A stretch of 64,000 bases of DNA from Bordetella avium (GTDB taxonomy: Bacteria; Pseudomonadota; Gammaproteobacteria; Burkholderiales; Burkholderiaceae_B), in contig NZ_CP139969.1 in assembly GCF_034424645.1 (NCBI RefSeq), positions 2,666,001-2,730,000 on the forward strand, written 5' to 3'. Below the pieces are notes generated by a model. The model did no database searches, was not told the origin of the DNA, and saw only the letters and a program-made list of their open reading frames with translations. A program made the position numbers and the translations under genes. Every line of letters starts with the position of its first letter. The first letter of the stretch is position 1. This document shows, piece after piece, positions 1 through 8,933 of this stretch.

Positions 1-2
1 CC

Positions 3-347
3 GCGCAATCCGCCTTCACGCTGATCGACACGACCCGATGGTGGGCCTCGGCAGGCTTTCTGGAAACCGAACTGAGCGCCATCAAGCCAGGGGCCTGCGC
101 CCGCGCCTATGTCGCCGCCGACCGCTCCAGGCCGATTGCCGGCGTCGTGGACTCCATCGGCTGGGGCGTGGCGAGCGAAGACCTGATCCCCATCCCGCGC
201 AGCCTACCCTATGTTCCCAAAACGCTGAACTGGGTGCGTGTAGGCCAACGTTTTCCGGTGCGCGTGCTGCTGAAAGACCCGCCACCGGAGCTGATGCGCG
301 TAGGAGGCTCGGCCACCGTCATCATTCATACCGATGAACAGTGCTGA
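3..347 (+). CDS. HlyD-family periplasmic adaptor (AaeA-like), C-terminal part
   Basis: The reading frame is open from the window edge and ends in TGA, so only about the last 114 residues are present. They contain the beta-barrel and membrane-proximal part expected at the end of a membrane fusion protein, including the stretch TRWWASAGFLET and a final basic-to-beta segment ending in VIIHTDEQC. The stop overlaps the start of the following FUSC pump gene by 14 bases, the order seen in aaeA-aaeB type operons. By family it would bridge the inner-membrane pump and the outer-membrane channel in the periplasm. The substrate cannot be told from this fragment. Confidence 0.72.
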   Translation, partial: AQSAFTLIDTTRWWASAGFLETELSAIKPGACARAYVAADRSRPIAGVVDSIGWGVASEDLIPIPRSLPYVPKTLNWVRVGQRFPVRVLLKDPPPELMRVGGSATVIIHTDEQC

Positions 348-2223
348 ATCCTGGTCAGGGTTTCTACGCCTGGCCCGCCATGACCTGATCGACCCCTTTC
401 CGGGCCGTTTCGCGCAAGCCTGGCGCATCGCCCTCACCTGCGCGCTCACTACCATGATGGCGGCCGTTTACGGGATTCCCGAGGCCGCCCTCAGCTGCTA
501 TCTGATCTTCTTCGTGATGAAGCCCGACGCGGCCGAGGGTGTCATCCTCGCGGTGGCCCTGACGATACTGGTGGCCGTGGTCGTCCTTGTGCTCTTCATG
601 CTGACCCGCTGGACCATCGATGTGCCAGCGCTGCGCATCCTGGCCATCGCCGTGACCTCGATCGGCCTGCTCTATCTGGGCTCCGCAAGCAAGCTCGGCG
701 AGCTGGGCGGCATCATTGCCCTGGTGCTCGCCTTCGTGCTGACCCTGCTCGATATGGTGCCCTTTGGCGAAGCTGCCACTCGCGCCATTCTTTATGCCTG
801 GCTCATGGCCACCATGCCGATGGCCTGTGTGCTGGCGGTCAATCTCACCTTGGGCCGCAAACCGCTTGCGCTGCTGCGCCATACGCTCGATGTCCGACTG
901 CGCGCCTGCGCCGACCTGGCCGCGCAGGATACGCCGCAGCACCGCGCCCGCCTGCTCGAACTCGTCGGCGACGGCCAGGAAGCATCCATCAAACGGCTGG
1001 GCATGACACGCCTGCTGGCGCTGGGCCGCAGAAACGAGCTGCGCCGTGTGGCGCGTGCGCTACAGGAAAGCTATCGCATCGCCACCGCCCTGCAAGTGCT
1101 GCCGCCAGACACCCCGCAGGCCCAGCGCGACGAACTGGCGACCCAAATGCGCCAGGCGGCCGAAGCCCTAGCGCGTGGCCAGGCCGCCCCCGCCCCTGCC
1201 CCTGCCGCTTCCGGACTCAACGAGACGGCCCGGCACATCCACGCAGCGCTGCGCGAGCTGTCGGGCACGCCGGATCACTACCCCACCCCGGCGCCTGGCC
1301 AACCTTTCATGCGCGCCGACGCCCGCCGCAATCCCGAGCACCTGCGCTACGCCATCAAAACCACGGCGGCGGCCATTCTTTGCTATCTCATCTATACCGC
1401 GGCGCAATGGCAAGGCATTCACACCGCCATGATCACCTGCTATGTGGCGGCGCTGGGATCGGTCGCTGAAACCACGCACAAACTGGTATTGCGCATCACG
1501 GGCTGCCTGATCGGTGCGGCGCTGGGCATCGGCTCCATCGTTTTCCTGATGCCGCACATGACCTCGGTAGGCGCCATCATGGTGCTGGTCTTTATTGGCA
1601 CTCTGCTCTCGGCCTGGGTGGCGGTGGGCAGCGAGCGCATCTCCTATGCGGGTGTGCAAATCGCCCTGGCTTTTTTGCTCACCGTGTTACAGGGTTTTGG
1701 CCCTACCTTCGATATGGATACCGCGCGTGACCGTGTCGTGGGCGTATTGCTGGGCAACTTCGTGCTGTACGTCATGTTCACGCAGTTCTGGCCTGTCGGG
1801 GTACTGCATAAAGTATGGGATAGCCTGCAACAATCCCTGAGCTATCTTTCGCGCGTGGCGGCTCCCGGCAACACGGCCGAGGCGCGCGATTTGCGGCTGG
1901 CTTACGCTTCCAAGGTCGCAGACAGCCTGGCGCAAACGCGGCAGGCCCTGGGCGTTGCCCATTTCGAGGTGTACCGGCACCGCCCCTCCGACGCCGACAT
2001 CGCCCAGATCAATGCGATCTGCAACACCATGGATACAGCCAGCCTGCAACTACTGATCAGCCCACCCGCCGACGCTCGCGCCGCCGAGCGTCTGGATGCG
2101 CTGGCCCGCGCCGTTGCGGCCAAGGCGCCGGACGGCGCACCGGCGCTGACGCCCTCTGCGGCCCTGCCCGGCGCGCTGGGCGCCGACATCCAACGACTGG
2201 AGACTTTGATCGATGGCCGCTGA
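334..2223 (+). CDS. FUSC-family inner-membrane efflux protein (AaeB-like)
   Basis: The 629-residue protein has the duplicated architecture of the fusaric acid resistance/aromatic acid exporter family. A hydrophobic block of about six helices (residues ~30-190) is followed by a soluble segment (~190-350), a second hydrophobic block (~350-510) and a soluble tail. Family members export aromatic carboxylates or fusaric acid with a periplasmic adaptor and a TolC-type channel, and both partners flank this gene. The start lies inside the preceding adaptor gene and the stop overlaps the next gene by 11 bases, so translation is probably coupled. The exported compound is unknown. Confidence 0.9.
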   Translation: MNSAESWSGFLRLARHDLIDPFPGRFAQAWRIALTCALTTMMAAVYGIPEAALSCYLIFFVMKPDAAEGVILAVALTILVAVVVLVLFMLTRWTIDVPALRILAIAVTSIGLLYLGSASKLGELGGIIALVLAFVLTLLDMVPFGEAATRAILYAWLMATMPMACVLAVNLTLGRKPLALLRHTLDVRLRACADLAAQDTPQHRARLLELVGDGQEASIKRLGMTRLLALGRRNELRRVARALQESYRIATALQVLPPDTPQAQRDELATQMRQAAEALARGQAAPAPAPAASGLNETARHIHAALRELSGTPDHYPTPAPGQPFMRADARRNPEHLRYAIKTTAAAILCYLIYTAAQWQGIHTAMITCYVAALGSVAETTHKLVLRITGCLIGAALGIGSIVFLMPHMTSVGAIMVLVFIGTLLSAWVAVGSERISYAGVQIALAFLLTVLQGFGPTFDMDTARDRVVGVLLGNFVLYVMFTQFWPVGVLHKVWDSLQQSLSYLSRVAAPGNTAEARDLRLAYASKVADSLAQTRQALGVAHFEVYRHRPSDADIAQINAICNTMDTASLQLLISPPADARAAERLDALARAVAAKAPDGAPALTPSAALPGALGADIQRLETLIDGR

Positions 2224-3694
2224 CCGGCTTGCCCCTTTGCGCTGGCTGGCGCTGTGCAGCCCCGTACTGCTGGCGGCCTGCGCCAGCAGTATCGACCGCG
2301 CCCCCGCCTCGGCCAATCGCGCCTGGCAGCCGCCCGCAGCGCCCGCGCAATGGCGTGCGCTGGCCACGGAGAGCCCGGCGCTGCCCGTCAGGCCGGCGGC
2401 AGACCGCGACTACGATCTGCCCGCACTCATCGATATGGCGCAACGTAATAATCCGGCCACCCGCCTGGCCTGGAGCCAGGCGCGGCAAGCTGCCTCGGCC
2501 GTCGGGCTGGCCGAATCCACCTACCTTCCCCGCCTGTCGGCCACCGTCATCACCGGACGACTGGAGACGGATCGGCGCCTGCCCGAAATACTCGGTCAGC
2601 GTCCCACGATAGACAGCAGCCTGCGAGGCACGGTACCCGCACTCACGCTGGAATGGCTGCTGTTTGACTTCGGCATGCGCGCCTCAGCCAACGAGGCGGC
2701 GCGCAACCTGTCCTTGGGCGCTAACTTTCTATTCAATCTGGTGCATCAAAAGCTGGTTTACGACGTCAGCCGCAACTACTACGAATATGGCGCGGCGCGC
2801 CAGCGTACGCGGATCAGCGCCGAAACCCTGCAAAACAGCGAAAGCGTGCTGGCCGCCGTGATGGCCAAGCGCAAGAGCGGCCTGGCCACCTCGATCGAAG
2901 AGGCCCAGGCGCGCCAACTGGTCGCCCAGGCGCGCCTGCAACAAGTACGCAGCGCAGGCCTGGAGCGCAACGCCTATCAAGCCCTGCTGGATCACCTCGG
3001 CCTGCCGCCAGGCACGCCGGTTCGCGTAGCCGACAGCGCGGCGGCTCCCCTGCCCTCTGCGCAAGAGCTCCCCCAAGGGGCTATCCTGCAACGCGCCCTG
3101 GCTGAACGCCCCGACATCATGGCCAGCATCGCTTCGCTCAAGGCGGCCGAGAACGGCGTGGATGTGGCGCAGGCAGACTTTCTGCCCAAGGTGTTCCTGG
3201 CCGGCTTTTATATGGGCGGCCACAACAAACTATCCATCGGGCCGGTGTCCGGGCTCTCGAACGGCTCGGTGACGCGCGGCGTGCTGCTGGGCCTCACGAT
3301 GCCGCTCTACGATGGCGGCATGCGCAGCTCGCGCCTGCACGATGCCAGAGAGCGGGTGCAGGCCGCCCAGGCCGCGCTGGAGAAGCTGCGCAACACCGCC
3401 ATGAGCGAAATCGTCATCGCCTCCAACCTGCTGGAAACGGCCCTGCAATCCTATGAGGCCGCCTCCACGCTGGTTGACACCACGGCCTTGACCTACGATG
3501 CGGCGCTGGACGCCTACAAACAGGGCCTGGGCACCATTACCGTCGCCACGGAAGCGGCCAATGGTTTGCTCAGCGCGCGCATTGCACGGGCCGACGCCCA
3601 CGCGGCCGCGCAAGTCGCAGCCGTCTCACTTGCCTTTGCGCTGGGCAAACTCAATGACAGCCTTGTGCCTCCCTCAGGAGGAGAATCGCGATGA
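2213..3694 (+). CDS. Outer-membrane efflux lipoprotein, NodT/OprM type
   Basis: The 493-residue protein starts with a lipoprotein signal: a basic N-terminus, a hydrophobic stretch and a lipobox LAAC with the lipidated Cys at residue 23. The rest has the repeated long-helix pattern of TolC/OprM channels (for example ALIDMAQRNNPATRLAW and the matching second repeat around ALAERPDIMASIASLKAAE). It would form the outer-membrane exit duct for the upstream adaptor and FUSC pump. It overlaps the pump gene at its start and shares an ATGA overlap with the Na+/H+ antiporter gene at its end, so all four belong to one transcript. Confidence 0.93.
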   Translation: MAADRLAPLRWLALCSPVLLAACASSIDRAPASANRAWQPPAAPAQWRALATESPALPVRPAADRDYDLPALIDMAQRNNPATRLAWSQARQAASAVGLAESTYLPRLSATVITGRLETDRRLPEILGQRPTIDSSLRGTVPALTLEWLLFDFGMRASANEAARNLSLGANFLFNLVHQKLVYDVSRNYYEYGAARQRTRISAETLQNSESVLAAVMAKRKSGLATSIEEAQARQLVAQARLQQVRSAGLERNAYQALLDHLGLPPGTPVRVADSAAAPLPSAQELPQGAILQRALAERPDIMASIASLKAAENGVDVAQADFLPKVFLAGFYMGGHNKLSIGPVSGLSNGSVTRGVLLGLTMPLYDGGMRSSRLHDARERVQAAQAALEKLRNTAMSEIVIASNLLETALQSYEAASTLVDTTALTYDAALDAYKQGLGTITVATEAANGLLSARIARADAHAAAQVAAVSLAFALGKLNDSLVPPSGGESR

Positions 3695-5334
3695 GCACTT
3701 TCGCCATCATCATGGCCATGCTGGTGGCTGTCATGCTTAGCGGAGTCCTGGCGCGCATTTTGCCGCGCGCCATTCCGCTGCCCTTTATTCAGATCGCTTT
3801 CGGTTTTCTGATCGCCGCTGTCTTTCAGCGCGGCGTCCTGATCGAACCCGATATCTTCTTCCTGCTGTTCCTGCCACCGCTGCTGTTTCTGGATGGCTGG
3901 CGGGTGTCCAAGCTCGCCGTGCTGCAAGAGGCTTCCTCCATCGTCCAGTTGGCCTTCGGCCTGGTCTTCCTGACGGTGCTTGGCGTGGGCTATTTCATCC
4001 ACTGGATGATTCCCCTGGTTCCCTTGACGGTGGCTTTCGCAATTGCCGCCATCGTCTCGCCTACCGACCCGGTCGCCGTCGAGGCGATTTCCCACCGAGT
4101 CAGGATTCCCCGCCGCATGATGGCCGTGCTCGAGGGCGAGTCGCTGTTCAACGATGCCAGCGGGCTGGTCGCCTTTCGCCTGGCCGTCGTCGCCGCCATG
4201 ACCGGCGCGTTCTCGCTGACTAATGCCTCGATGTATTTTGTCTGGCTGACGGTCGCCGGCATCTGCACCGGCATCGCGCTGACCTGGCTTTTAATGCGCA
4301 CGCGCGCGCTGCTTACGCGCCGCTTCGGCTCCGAGCCGGGCAGCGACGTGCTGCTCAGCCTCATCATTCCCTTCTGTGTGTACTTCGTGGCCGAACAGGT
4401 CGGCGCCTCAGGCATTCTCGCCGCCGTCGCTGCGGGCATCACCATGAGCTATATCGAGATGTCGGGCCGGCTGCTGGCCACCACGCGGGTCGAGCGCACT
4501 GCCGTATGGAATATGGTGCAGTTCACGCTCAACGGCATGATGTTCGTCCTGCTGGGTGAACAATTTCCGACCATTCTCGCCAATCTGTCGCGCGCCGCCG
4601 CCGAGAGCGGTGGCCATGCCCTCTACTGGCTGCCGGTCTACGGTCTCTTTATCTGCCTGGCCCTAGTGCTGGTGCGTCTGATATGGGTGGCCACCTCGCT
4701 CAAGATCAGCGCCTACCGGTCGCGCCGTAAAGGCCACAAACCCCTACCTATCTCTCCCCGCCTCGTTCTGGCCATGTCTGTAGCAGGCGTGCGCGGCGCC
4801 GTCACCCTCGCTGGCGTAATGACGCTGCCTTTCGCCTTGGGCGATGGCACGCCCTTCCCCGCGCGCGATCTCGCGATCAGCCTAGCGGCCTTTGTCATTG
4901 TGTTTTCTCTGCTGTTCGCCAGCATCAGCCTGCCGCCGCTTTTGCGCGGGCTGACCTTCCCGCCCAATGACCGGGTTCACCAGGAACGGGTGCTGGCGCA
5001 AGAGGCCATGCTGCGTGCCGCGCTCGAAAGTCTGGAAGCGTCCACAAAGAAGCAGATTGCCGCGCACCCTGAAGATGCCGCCCTCTACGCCGAGGTCTCC
5101 GATGCACTGGCGGCCAGCTTGCGCCGTCAGGCTGGCGAAGCCGAGGCGGATGGGTCAGCCCAAGACCTGGCGCTACGCATCCGTATCGAGCGCGAATTGC
5201 GTCTGGCGGCCGTAACGGCTTCGCGTTATGCCGTTTACCGCCTGGCGCGCACCCACCGCATCTCCGATACGCTGGCGCGCGAGCACGCGCAGCAGCTCGA
5301 CTTGCAGGAAGCCCGGCTGCGCGCCGTGGAATGA
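3691..5334 (+). CDS. Na+/H+ antiporter, CPA1 (NhaP/YjcE-like) family
   Basis: The 547-residue membrane protein has about 12 hydrophobic helices followed by a hydrophilic, helix-rich cytoplasmic tail (residues ~430-547). The CPA1 ion-binding signatures SPTDPVAVEAI and EGESLFNDASGLVAF (the Asn-Asp pair) are visible. It should exchange cytoplasmic Na+ or another monovalent cation for protons at the inner membrane. The ATGA overlap with the outer-membrane channel gene ties it to the efflux operon, which is unusual. A link between proton/cation balance and the proton-driven pump is inference only. A GC-rich inverted repeat follows the stop. Confidence 0.92.
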   Translation: MSTFAIIMAMLVAVMLSGVLARILPRAIPLPFIQIAFGFLIAAVFQRGVLIEPDIFFLLFLPPLLFLDGWRVSKLAVLQEASSIVQLAFGLVFLTVLGVGYFIHWMIPLVPLTVAFAIAAIVSPTDPVAVEAISHRVRIPRRMMAVLEGESLFNDASGLVAFRLAVVAAMTGAFSLTNASMYFVWLTVAGICTGIALTWLLMRTRALLTRRFGSEPGSDVLLSLIIPFCVYFVAEQVGASGILAAVAAGITMSYIEMSGRLLATTRVERTAVWNMVQFTLNGMMFVLLGEQFPTILANLSRAAAESGGHALYWLPVYGLFICLALVLVRLIWVATSLKISAYRSRRKGHKPLPISPRLVLAMSVAGVRGAVTLAGVMTLPFALGDGTPFPARDLAISLAAFVIVFSLLFASISLPPLLRGLTFPPNDRVHQERVLAQEAMLRAALESLEASTKKQIAAHPEDAALYAEVSDALAASLRRQAGEAEADGSAQDLALRIRIERELRLAAVTASRYAVYRLARTHRISDTLAREHAQQLDLQEARLRAVE

Positions 5335-5336
5335 TG

Positions 5337-5382
5337 GACGCCGCCACCTCGGGCCGCTACGGGCCGCCACGCGGGCGGCGTC
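5337..5382 (+). terminator. GC-rich inverted repeat after the efflux operon
   Basis: Nine-base arms GACGCCGCC and GGCGGCGTC flank a 28-base GC-rich loop, directly after the antiporter stop. There is no run of T after it, so it may be a weak or factor-dependent terminator or just a 3' stabilising hairpin. Confidence 0.3.
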
Positions 5383-5607
5383 GGCCTGCCGAGCACAGCC
5401 TGTTCTGATCTGACACCCTATTTGCATCAAACCACTTCGGATTATTTTAGGGTTTCTTGCTATTTCCAAACCCTTGAACTCCAAGCAAATTGGGGAACTC
5501 TCCTCAACAAAGGATATTGAATCATTAGCCTAGAATTCGGGCTCAAAAAAATCTTTTGACCCTCTTTCTACTCATTGGGCGATCACTAGCATCAATGAGA
5601 TATAGCA

Positions 5608-5925
5608 ATGTTCAAGACACACCCACCCCTGATCCGCAGCGCGCTGATCATTGCCGGGGCCAGCCTCATGGTCCCGGTCTTTGCCGAAACCCTACGCATC
5701 GAATTCATCGGCGCCATTACCCAACCCAGTTGTCCCACCACGCATTTCGGCGGTGAGCAGGCCAGCACGAGCTGCCGAAACTTTGATGGCCGTGGCGAAC
5801 AACTCTGGAGCACGGCTTTGCGCCCCGGCGAAATCATCCAAACCGATAGGGCAGAACAACGCGTGACCGAGATCAAAGAAGAAGGAAAAACCATCGGCCT
5901 GTTATTAACGACGGAATACCTCTAA
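5608..5925 (+). CDS. Small secreted protein, fimbrial-subunit-like N-terminus
   Basis: The 105-residue product begins with a Sec signal peptide (basic start, hydrophobic core, cleavage near VFA-ET). The mature N-terminus reads LRIEFIGAITQPSC, which resembles the start of type 1 fimbrial subunits (small strand, Gly, Ile-Thr, Pro, conserved first Cys). A second Cys follows about 19 residues later. At 105 residues it is clearly shorter than a normal pilin of about 160-180, and no usher or chaperone gene is nearby. It may be an orphan or shortened fimbrial protein, and the assignment is tentative. Confidence 0.55.
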   Translation: MFKTHPPLIRSALIIAGASLMVPVFAETLRIEFIGAITQPSCPTTHFGGEQASTSCRNFDGRGEQLWSTALRPGEIIQTDRAEQRVTEIKEEGKTIGLLLTTEYL

Positions 5926-5983
5926 TCCTGTCTTGATCAAAACGTCTGATCTCTTGACGGCGAGCTGTACTAGAATCCGACGC

Positions 5984-6376
5984 ATGCGTAGCACGACGGC
6001 AAACCATCGCGGTAATCGGTCCTGGCAGATCCTGATCTGTCTGGCGATGGCGGCGTTTTTGCTCCGCGCACTGATTCCCAACGGTTTCATGGCGGCCCCC
6101 TCCCACGCCCTGCTGACCCTGTGCAGCGGCGCGGGCACCGTGTTCGTCGAACTGGAAACCCCGGGCAAACCCGGCAATCCCGCCATGGACGCCAAGACCT
6201 GCGCCTTCGGCACCCTGCCGGCACAGGCCATCTTGCCGCCGACCGGCCTCATGCCCTCTCCCTCAGCGGCACAGGCCCACAAAGCACCGGTCCTTCCTGC
6301 TTATCGCGCCAGCCTGGCCGGACCGCCGCCGGGCCCGCCTCTGGGCTCACGCGCCCCGCCGGCTACACGCGCGTAA
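5984..6376 (+). CDS. DUF2946 family protein
   Basis: From the ATG giving MRSTTANHRGNRS, the product is 130 residues. An upstream ATG at 5933 would add 17 residues that do not look like a signal start. One hydrophobic helix (IIC-type stretch ILICLAMAAFLLRALIP) is followed by GFMAAP, a short conserved segment and a Pro/Ala-rich tail. This matches DUF2946, small membrane or secreted proteins often encoded next to copper genes. The PCu(A)C chaperone gene follows about 125 bases downstream, supporting a role in metal handling. The molecular function is unknown. Confidence 0.62.
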   Translation: MRSTTANHRGNRSWQILICLAMAAFLLRALIPNGFMAAPSHALLTLCSGAGTVFVELETPGKPGNPAMDAKTCAFGTLPAQAILPPTGLMPSPSAAQAHKAPVLPAYRASLAGPPPGPPLGSRAPPATRA

Positions 6377-6501
6377 AGCAGGCACGCCAGTCCTCCTGGC
6401 CAGCCGCCGCTTTCGGTCACGCCTTCTGCGCCCATGCCGGAAGGCACCATCGGGAACCGGCCGCACCGTTGCAATCGGGCGGCCCTATCAAGGAATCAAC
6501 C

Positions 6502-6975
6502 ATGAAAATCCTCAAACGACTCGGCGCCTCGGCCGCTCTGGGCCTGCTGCTTGCCGCAACCGCACACGCCCAGGTCAGCGTCGACAATGCCTGGATACGC
6601 GCCAGCGTGCCGGGCCAGAAGTCCACCGGCGCCTTCATGACGGTGCGCGCCCCCGCGGACAGCAAACTGGTCGAAGCCCACTCGGATGTCGCACGCTCGA
6701 CCGAAATCCATGAGATGAAAATGGAAGGCGACGTAATGCGTATGCGCCAGGTCGATTCGGTTGCGCTGCCTGCCGGCAAGGCTGTGGAGCTCAAACCTGG
6801 CGGCTATCACATCATGCTGATGGACCTACAGCGCCAGATGACCACCGGCGAGCATGTGCCTCTCACGCTGGTCACCGAATCGGCTGATGGAAAACGCCAC
6901 ACCCAGCGCATCGAAGTCGAGGTACGTCCGCTGACCACCCAGCGCAGCGGCAACGCACATCACAAAGCCCACTGA
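6502..6975 (+). CDS. Periplasmic copper chaperone PCu(A)C
   Basis: The product is 157 residues from an ATG preceded by AAGGAATC. It carries a Sec signal peptide (cleavage near AHA-QV) and one PCu(A)C domain. The family copper motif is complete: H70, ten residues, M81, 21 residues, H103, one residue, M105. Such proteins bind Cu(I) in the periplasm and deliver it to the CuA or CuB sites of cytochrome oxidases. A His-rich end (AHHKAH) may add copper affinity. The DUF2946 gene lies upstream and a strong hairpin follows the stop. Confidence 0.93.
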   Translation: MKILKRLGASAALGLLLAATAHAQVSVDNAWIRASVPGQKSTGAFMTVRAPADSKLVEAHSDVARSTEIHEMKMEGDVMRMRQVDSVALPAGKAVELKPGGYHIMLMDLQRQMTTGEHVPLTLVTESADGKRHTQRIEVEVRPLTTQRSGNAHHKAH

Positions 6976-6983
6976 CGCACACC

Positions 6984-7019
6984 AGCGCGGCCGGCATCTG
7001 AACGATTGCCGGCCGCGCT
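6984..7019 (+). terminator. Strong intergenic hairpin after copper chaperone gene
   Basis: A perfect 13-base stem (AGCGCGGCCGGCA with TGCCGGCCGCGCT) closes a 10-base loop nine bases after the stop codon. Only two T residues directly follow, so it is a likely but not classical intrinsic terminator. Confidence 0.6.
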
Positions 7020-7322
7020 TGCCGTCCAGCCCACTGACGCAATAGATGTAACGTCGTCTTTTGTTAAACCGCCGAATACGTCTTTCAATTTCTGCCAAAA
7101 TAAGCATAAATATGATGAAATTCGTATAAATGCTGCCAAAAAGACAGAACCCCCGCAGGACGACTATAATGGGGCGGCATATAAAGCGGCTCGCCAGCAC
7201 CCTCTAAAAACCGTATGTCGTCAGCAATCCGGGTTGAAACATCGTTGCGGGGCGCAACAGGCCATCGAGGCGACGCCCTCAGAAAGATGCCTTAATAGAA
7301 TCAAGACCCAGCACGCAGATTC
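7020..7322. other. AT-rich upstream region of the diguanylate cyclase gene
   Basis: No convincing gene is seen. The stretch is markedly more AT-rich than the surrounding DNA, and it includes a TATAAT hexamer at 7165-7170 and a TATAAA at about 7114. It probably holds the promoter of the GGDEF gene, but I cannot fix a matching -35 element. Confidence 0.4.
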
Positions 7323-8612
7323 ATGAACGCTCCCGAACGAAATCTCTCCATGCCGCATCACGCGCTGGAGCTGCTTCAACTCGCCATCAATCAGTCATTC
7401 AATTCGGTATTGATCACCACAGCCGGTGTCGAGCCTATCATCGTATACAGCAACCCGGCGTTGTGCGCCATGACGGGCTATACCGCCGAAGAACTCATCG
7501 GCAACTCGCCGAAAATCCTGCAAGGCCCGCTGACGGACAAAACGGTCATCAACCGCTTACGCCTGTGCCTGAAAAATGGTGATTATTTTCAGGGTTCCAC
7601 CTTTAACTACCGCAAAGACGGCAGCCCCTATCTGGTGGAATGGAATATCTCGCCCGTACGTGGCGCGCAGGGAGGCATCGAGCACTTTGTCTCGGTTCAA
7701 CGCGACATCACCGCGCGCACGCTGGCGCAACAGCGCCAGGCGCTTCTGGCGCAGGCCCTCAACGCCACCCATGATGCCGTGCTCATCGCCGATGATAAGG
7801 GCCATATCCTATTTACCAACCAAGCTTTCCAGCGCGCCATCGGCTATAGCGCCAAGGAAGTACACCAGCTGACGCCGCAAGCCACCAACTCCGGTCAGCC
7901 TCACCCGGATTTCTACAAGAATCTCCTCAGTGTCATCCACGGGGGCAAGCGTACGCGCCACACCTTTCCCAATCAAAATGCGAAAGGCAGCAACGCCTAT
8001 ATTGAACAGGTCATCACCACGCTGACGGACGAATCAGGCAGCGTCAAACACTACATCAGCGTGCTGAAAGACATCTCACAGTTCGTAGCGCGCGAAAAGC
8101 TCCTGAGCAAGCAGGTGCGCAGCGATGCCCTCACCGGCCTGCTTAACCGGCGCGGCGCCGCCGCGAAAATACAGCGCCTGCATCGCGCTGCGCACCAAAG
8201 CGGCCGTTTCTATTCCGTCATCATGGCCGACATCGATCACTTCAAAAAAATCAATGATCAGTTCGGCCACCTCTTGGGTGATACCGTGCTGAAACGCTGC
8301 GCCAACCTGATCAGGGACAATGTGCGCGAGGGCGACGCCGTTGCCCGCTGGGGCGGCGAAGAATTCCTGATCCTGCTGCCCAACTGCCCCCTCATCAAAG
8401 CCGTCGCCCTGGCGGAACGCATCCGCAACACTATCGCCACCCTCACCGACCCCATCACGGGCCAGGTCACCTTGTCGCTGGGCGTGGGCACCTCGAGCCC
8501 CGCCGAAACCCCTCAATCCCTCATTCAGCGCGCCGACAAAGCGCTGTACAAGGCCAAAGCGCAAGGCCGCAACCAGGTCGCCATCGCCGAGTGGGATCAA
8601 ACCGGCGGCTGA
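7323..8612 (+). CDS. Diguanylate cyclase with two PAS domains (PAS-PAS-GGDEF)
   Basis: The 429-residue soluble protein has PAS1 (~15-130), PAS2 (~140-255) and a GGDEF domain (~262-425). The catalytic motif is intact as GGEEF at 344-348. The allosteric I-site RxxD is R335-E-G-D338, five residues before it, so the enzyme should make cyclic di-GMP and be feedback inhibited. PAS1 has the sequence GNSPKILQGPLTD, which lines up with the flavin-binding LOV signature, but the photoactive Cys position is Pro63. It is therefore not a normal photocycling LOV domain. The signal sensed is unknown. A terminator follows the gene. Confidence 0.93.
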   Translation: MNAPERNLSMPHHALELLQLAINQSFNSVLITTAGVEPIIVYSNPALCAMTGYTAEELIGNSPKILQGPLTDKTVINRLRLCLKNGDYFQGSTFNYRKDGSPYLVEWNISPVRGAQGGIEHFVSVQRDITARTLAQQRQALLAQALNATHDAVLIADDKGHILFTNQAFQRAIGYSAKEVHQLTPQATNSGQPHPDFYKNLLSVIHGGKRTRHTFPNQNAKGSNAYIEQVITTLTDESGSVKHYISVLKDISQFVAREKLLSKQVRSDALTGLLNRRGAAAKIQRLHRAAHQSGRFYSVIMADIDHFKKINDQFGHLLGDTVLKRCANLIRDNVREGDAVARWGGEEFLILLPNCPLIKAVALAERIRNTIATLTDPITGQVTLSLGVGTSSPAETPQSLIQRADKALYKAKAQGRNQVAIAEWDQTGG

Positions 8613-8645
8613 TTCCAGCGCCGCAACAAAGCCGTGCAAGAATCG

Positions 8646-8668
8646 CCCCGACCCCGCCTCGGGGTTTT
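8646..8668 (+). terminator. Rho-independent terminator of the GGDEF gene
   Basis: A six-base stem CCCCGA/TCGGGG with a seven-base loop is followed directly by TTTT, 34 bases after the stop codon. Confidence 0.72.
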
Positions 8669-8745
8669 CCTGCATGCGCGGCCTGCACTTCCCTGTTTTC
8701 CCCAGGGGCCATACCCCAAAGTTATGAATACGGCCGTCTTTGCTA

Positions 8746-8775
8746 TTGGTTCTGTCAGAGTCGCCTCTGCATAAT
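8746..8775 (+). promoter_or_regulatory. Candidate sigma-70 promoter for the M81-peptide transporter operon
   Basis: TTGGTT and CATAAT are separated by 18 bases in the 321-base gap upstream of the operon. The fit to consensus is moderate and no operator is recognised. The rest of this gap holds the preceding terminator and no gene. Confidence 0.35.
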
Positions 8776-8933
8776 CGGCCGAACTCATCTGGCATGCGTC
8801 AGAATAGAGCCTATATAAGCTCACCGCGATAAGCAGGGGGGCATCAGGACTCAAAAAATATTCCTGGGGAAAAACATGTATTCATCCGCCTGTGCGATGC
8901 ATGGGTTCTCCGCTTACTGACCGGAGAACGAAC

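Noticed and set aside
7006..7326. 106-residue open frame upstream of the GGDEF gene
   Set aside because: Composition is not protein-like, it starts inside a terminator hairpin, and it covers the AT-rich promoter region.
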